Source: an uncultured Micrococcales bacterium
GTDB taxonomy: Bacteria; Actinomycetota; Actinomycetes; Actinomycetales; Microbacteriaceae
Direction of reading: 5' to 3'
Assembly (NCBI GenBank): GCA_903927775.1
Contig: CAIYOE010000135.1
Span: 1 to 5,686, forward strand
DNA: 5,686 nucleotides
Shown: positions 5,340 through 5,686 of the stretch, piece by piece
How the letters are laid out: each line of letters opens with the position of its first letter
Numbering within the stretch: position 1 is the stretch's first letter
Notes under the pieces: model-generated
Seen by the model: the letters and a program-made list of their open reading frames with translations, nothing else
Databases searched by the model: none
What the model was told of the DNA's origin: nothing
Translations under genes and position numbers: made by a program

Positions 5340-5345
5340 GGATTT

Positions 5346-5686
5346 GTGAGTACAGCAACCAACTTTGAAGGCATGGCCTGGGGCCACGGCCTGGCCACCA
5401 TTGCAGCCGACGGCACCGTTCTAGACGTTTGGTACCCGAGCCCAAAACTTGGCCCTGCCCCCACCAACGATTCGCTCTGGGTGGTCCCAAAGGAGCTAGA
5501 CGCACACGTTGGCACCGATGCCCGCCGCAATGTGAGCACTCAGGTGATTCGCACCGAAATCGAGTTGGCTTTGCCGGTAACCAGCACCGCCGATGCTTAC
5601 CTGCGACTTCAGCTTTTGAGCAACCTTTTGGTCAAGCCGAACACCATCAACCTCGAGGGTTTGATTCCAAACCTGCCGATCGTGGC
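5346..5686 (+). CDS. dapD: 2,3,4,5-tetrahydropyridine-2,6-dicarboxylate N-succinyltransferase DapD (5' part)
   Basis: 113 complete codons are open to the window edge and the gene continues beyond it. The N-terminus reads MSTATNFEGMAWGHGLATIAADG, then VLDVWYPSP (26-34), and later DAYLRLQLLSNLLVKPNTI. These match the N-terminal domain of the actinobacterial DapD type (M. tuberculosis Rv1201c opens GIGLATLAADGSVLDTWFPAP by my recollection). The left-handed beta-helix catalytic domain with hexapeptide repeats lies outside the window. DapD transfers succinyl from succinyl-CoA to tetrahydrodipicolinate, the committing step of the succinylase lysine/diaminopimelate branch; DapE, encoded divergently, removes the group later. 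The start is GTG, with no ribosome binding site but a -10-like TAACCT 7 nt upstream, so the message is probably leaderless. Confidence 0.92.
   Translation, partial: MSTATNFEGMAWGHGLATIAADGTVLDVWYPSPKLGPAPTNDSLWVVPKELDAHVGTDARRNVSTQVIRTEIELALPVTSTADAYLRLQLLSNLLVKPNTINLEGLIPNLPIV

Noticed and set aside
1..5686. Defence island, mobile element, CRISPR array or new multi-gene system
   Set aside because: All genes belong to housekeeping or transport families. There are no direct-repeat arrays, transposase motifs or attachment-site duplications, and no abrupt composition change is apparent by eye.

Overview
The window looks like ordinary chromosomal core sequence from an actinobacterium, most likely a small-genome Microbacteriaceae member such as the freshwater Aquiluna/Rhodoluna type. 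That placement is an inference. It rests on the actinobacterial forms of DapD, DapE and TatB, a DUF3117 protein that starts MAAMKPRTGDGP, moderate rather than very high GC, frequent GTG starts, and TANNNT -10 boxes that sit 6-7 nt before start codons. I see no insertion sequence, phage gene, CRISPR array, rRNA or tRNA.

Layout, left to right. The 3' end of an aldehyde dehydrogenase gene resembling succinate-semialdehyde dehydrogenase (+) is followed by a complete LysE/RhtB-type exporter gene (+). The exporter converges on tatB (-), with 5 nt between the two stop codons. A 70-bp divergent spacer separates tatB from a SAM-dependent O-methyltransferase gene (+). That gene converges on a 57-residue DUF3117 gene (-) across a strong bidirectional terminator. 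A 188-bp spacer without a recognised gene follows. Next come a PIG-V-like membrane glycosyltransferase gene (-) and dapE (-), which overlap by 16 bp and probably form an operon. The window ends in the start of dapD (+), divergent from dapE across only 28 bp.

Function. DapD and DapE act at two steps of the succinylase route to meso-diaminopimelate and lysine: DapD adds the succinyl group and DapE later removes it. The glycosyltransferase coupled to dapE may work on a polyprenyl-linked cell-envelope glycan. TatB belongs to the twin-arginine export machinery. The set dapD, dapE, DUF3117, O-methyltransferase and tatB recalls the Mycobacterium tuberculosis Rv1201c-Rv1224 region in compressed form. 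sigE, rseA and htrA, which lie between the methyltransferase and tatB there, are absent here.

I found no convincing new multi-gene system. The observations most worth a second look are regulatory: nearly abutting divergent leaderless promoters for dapE and dapD, an 11-bp palindrome shared by two divergent promoter regions, and a stop codon placed in the loop of a strong hairpin.
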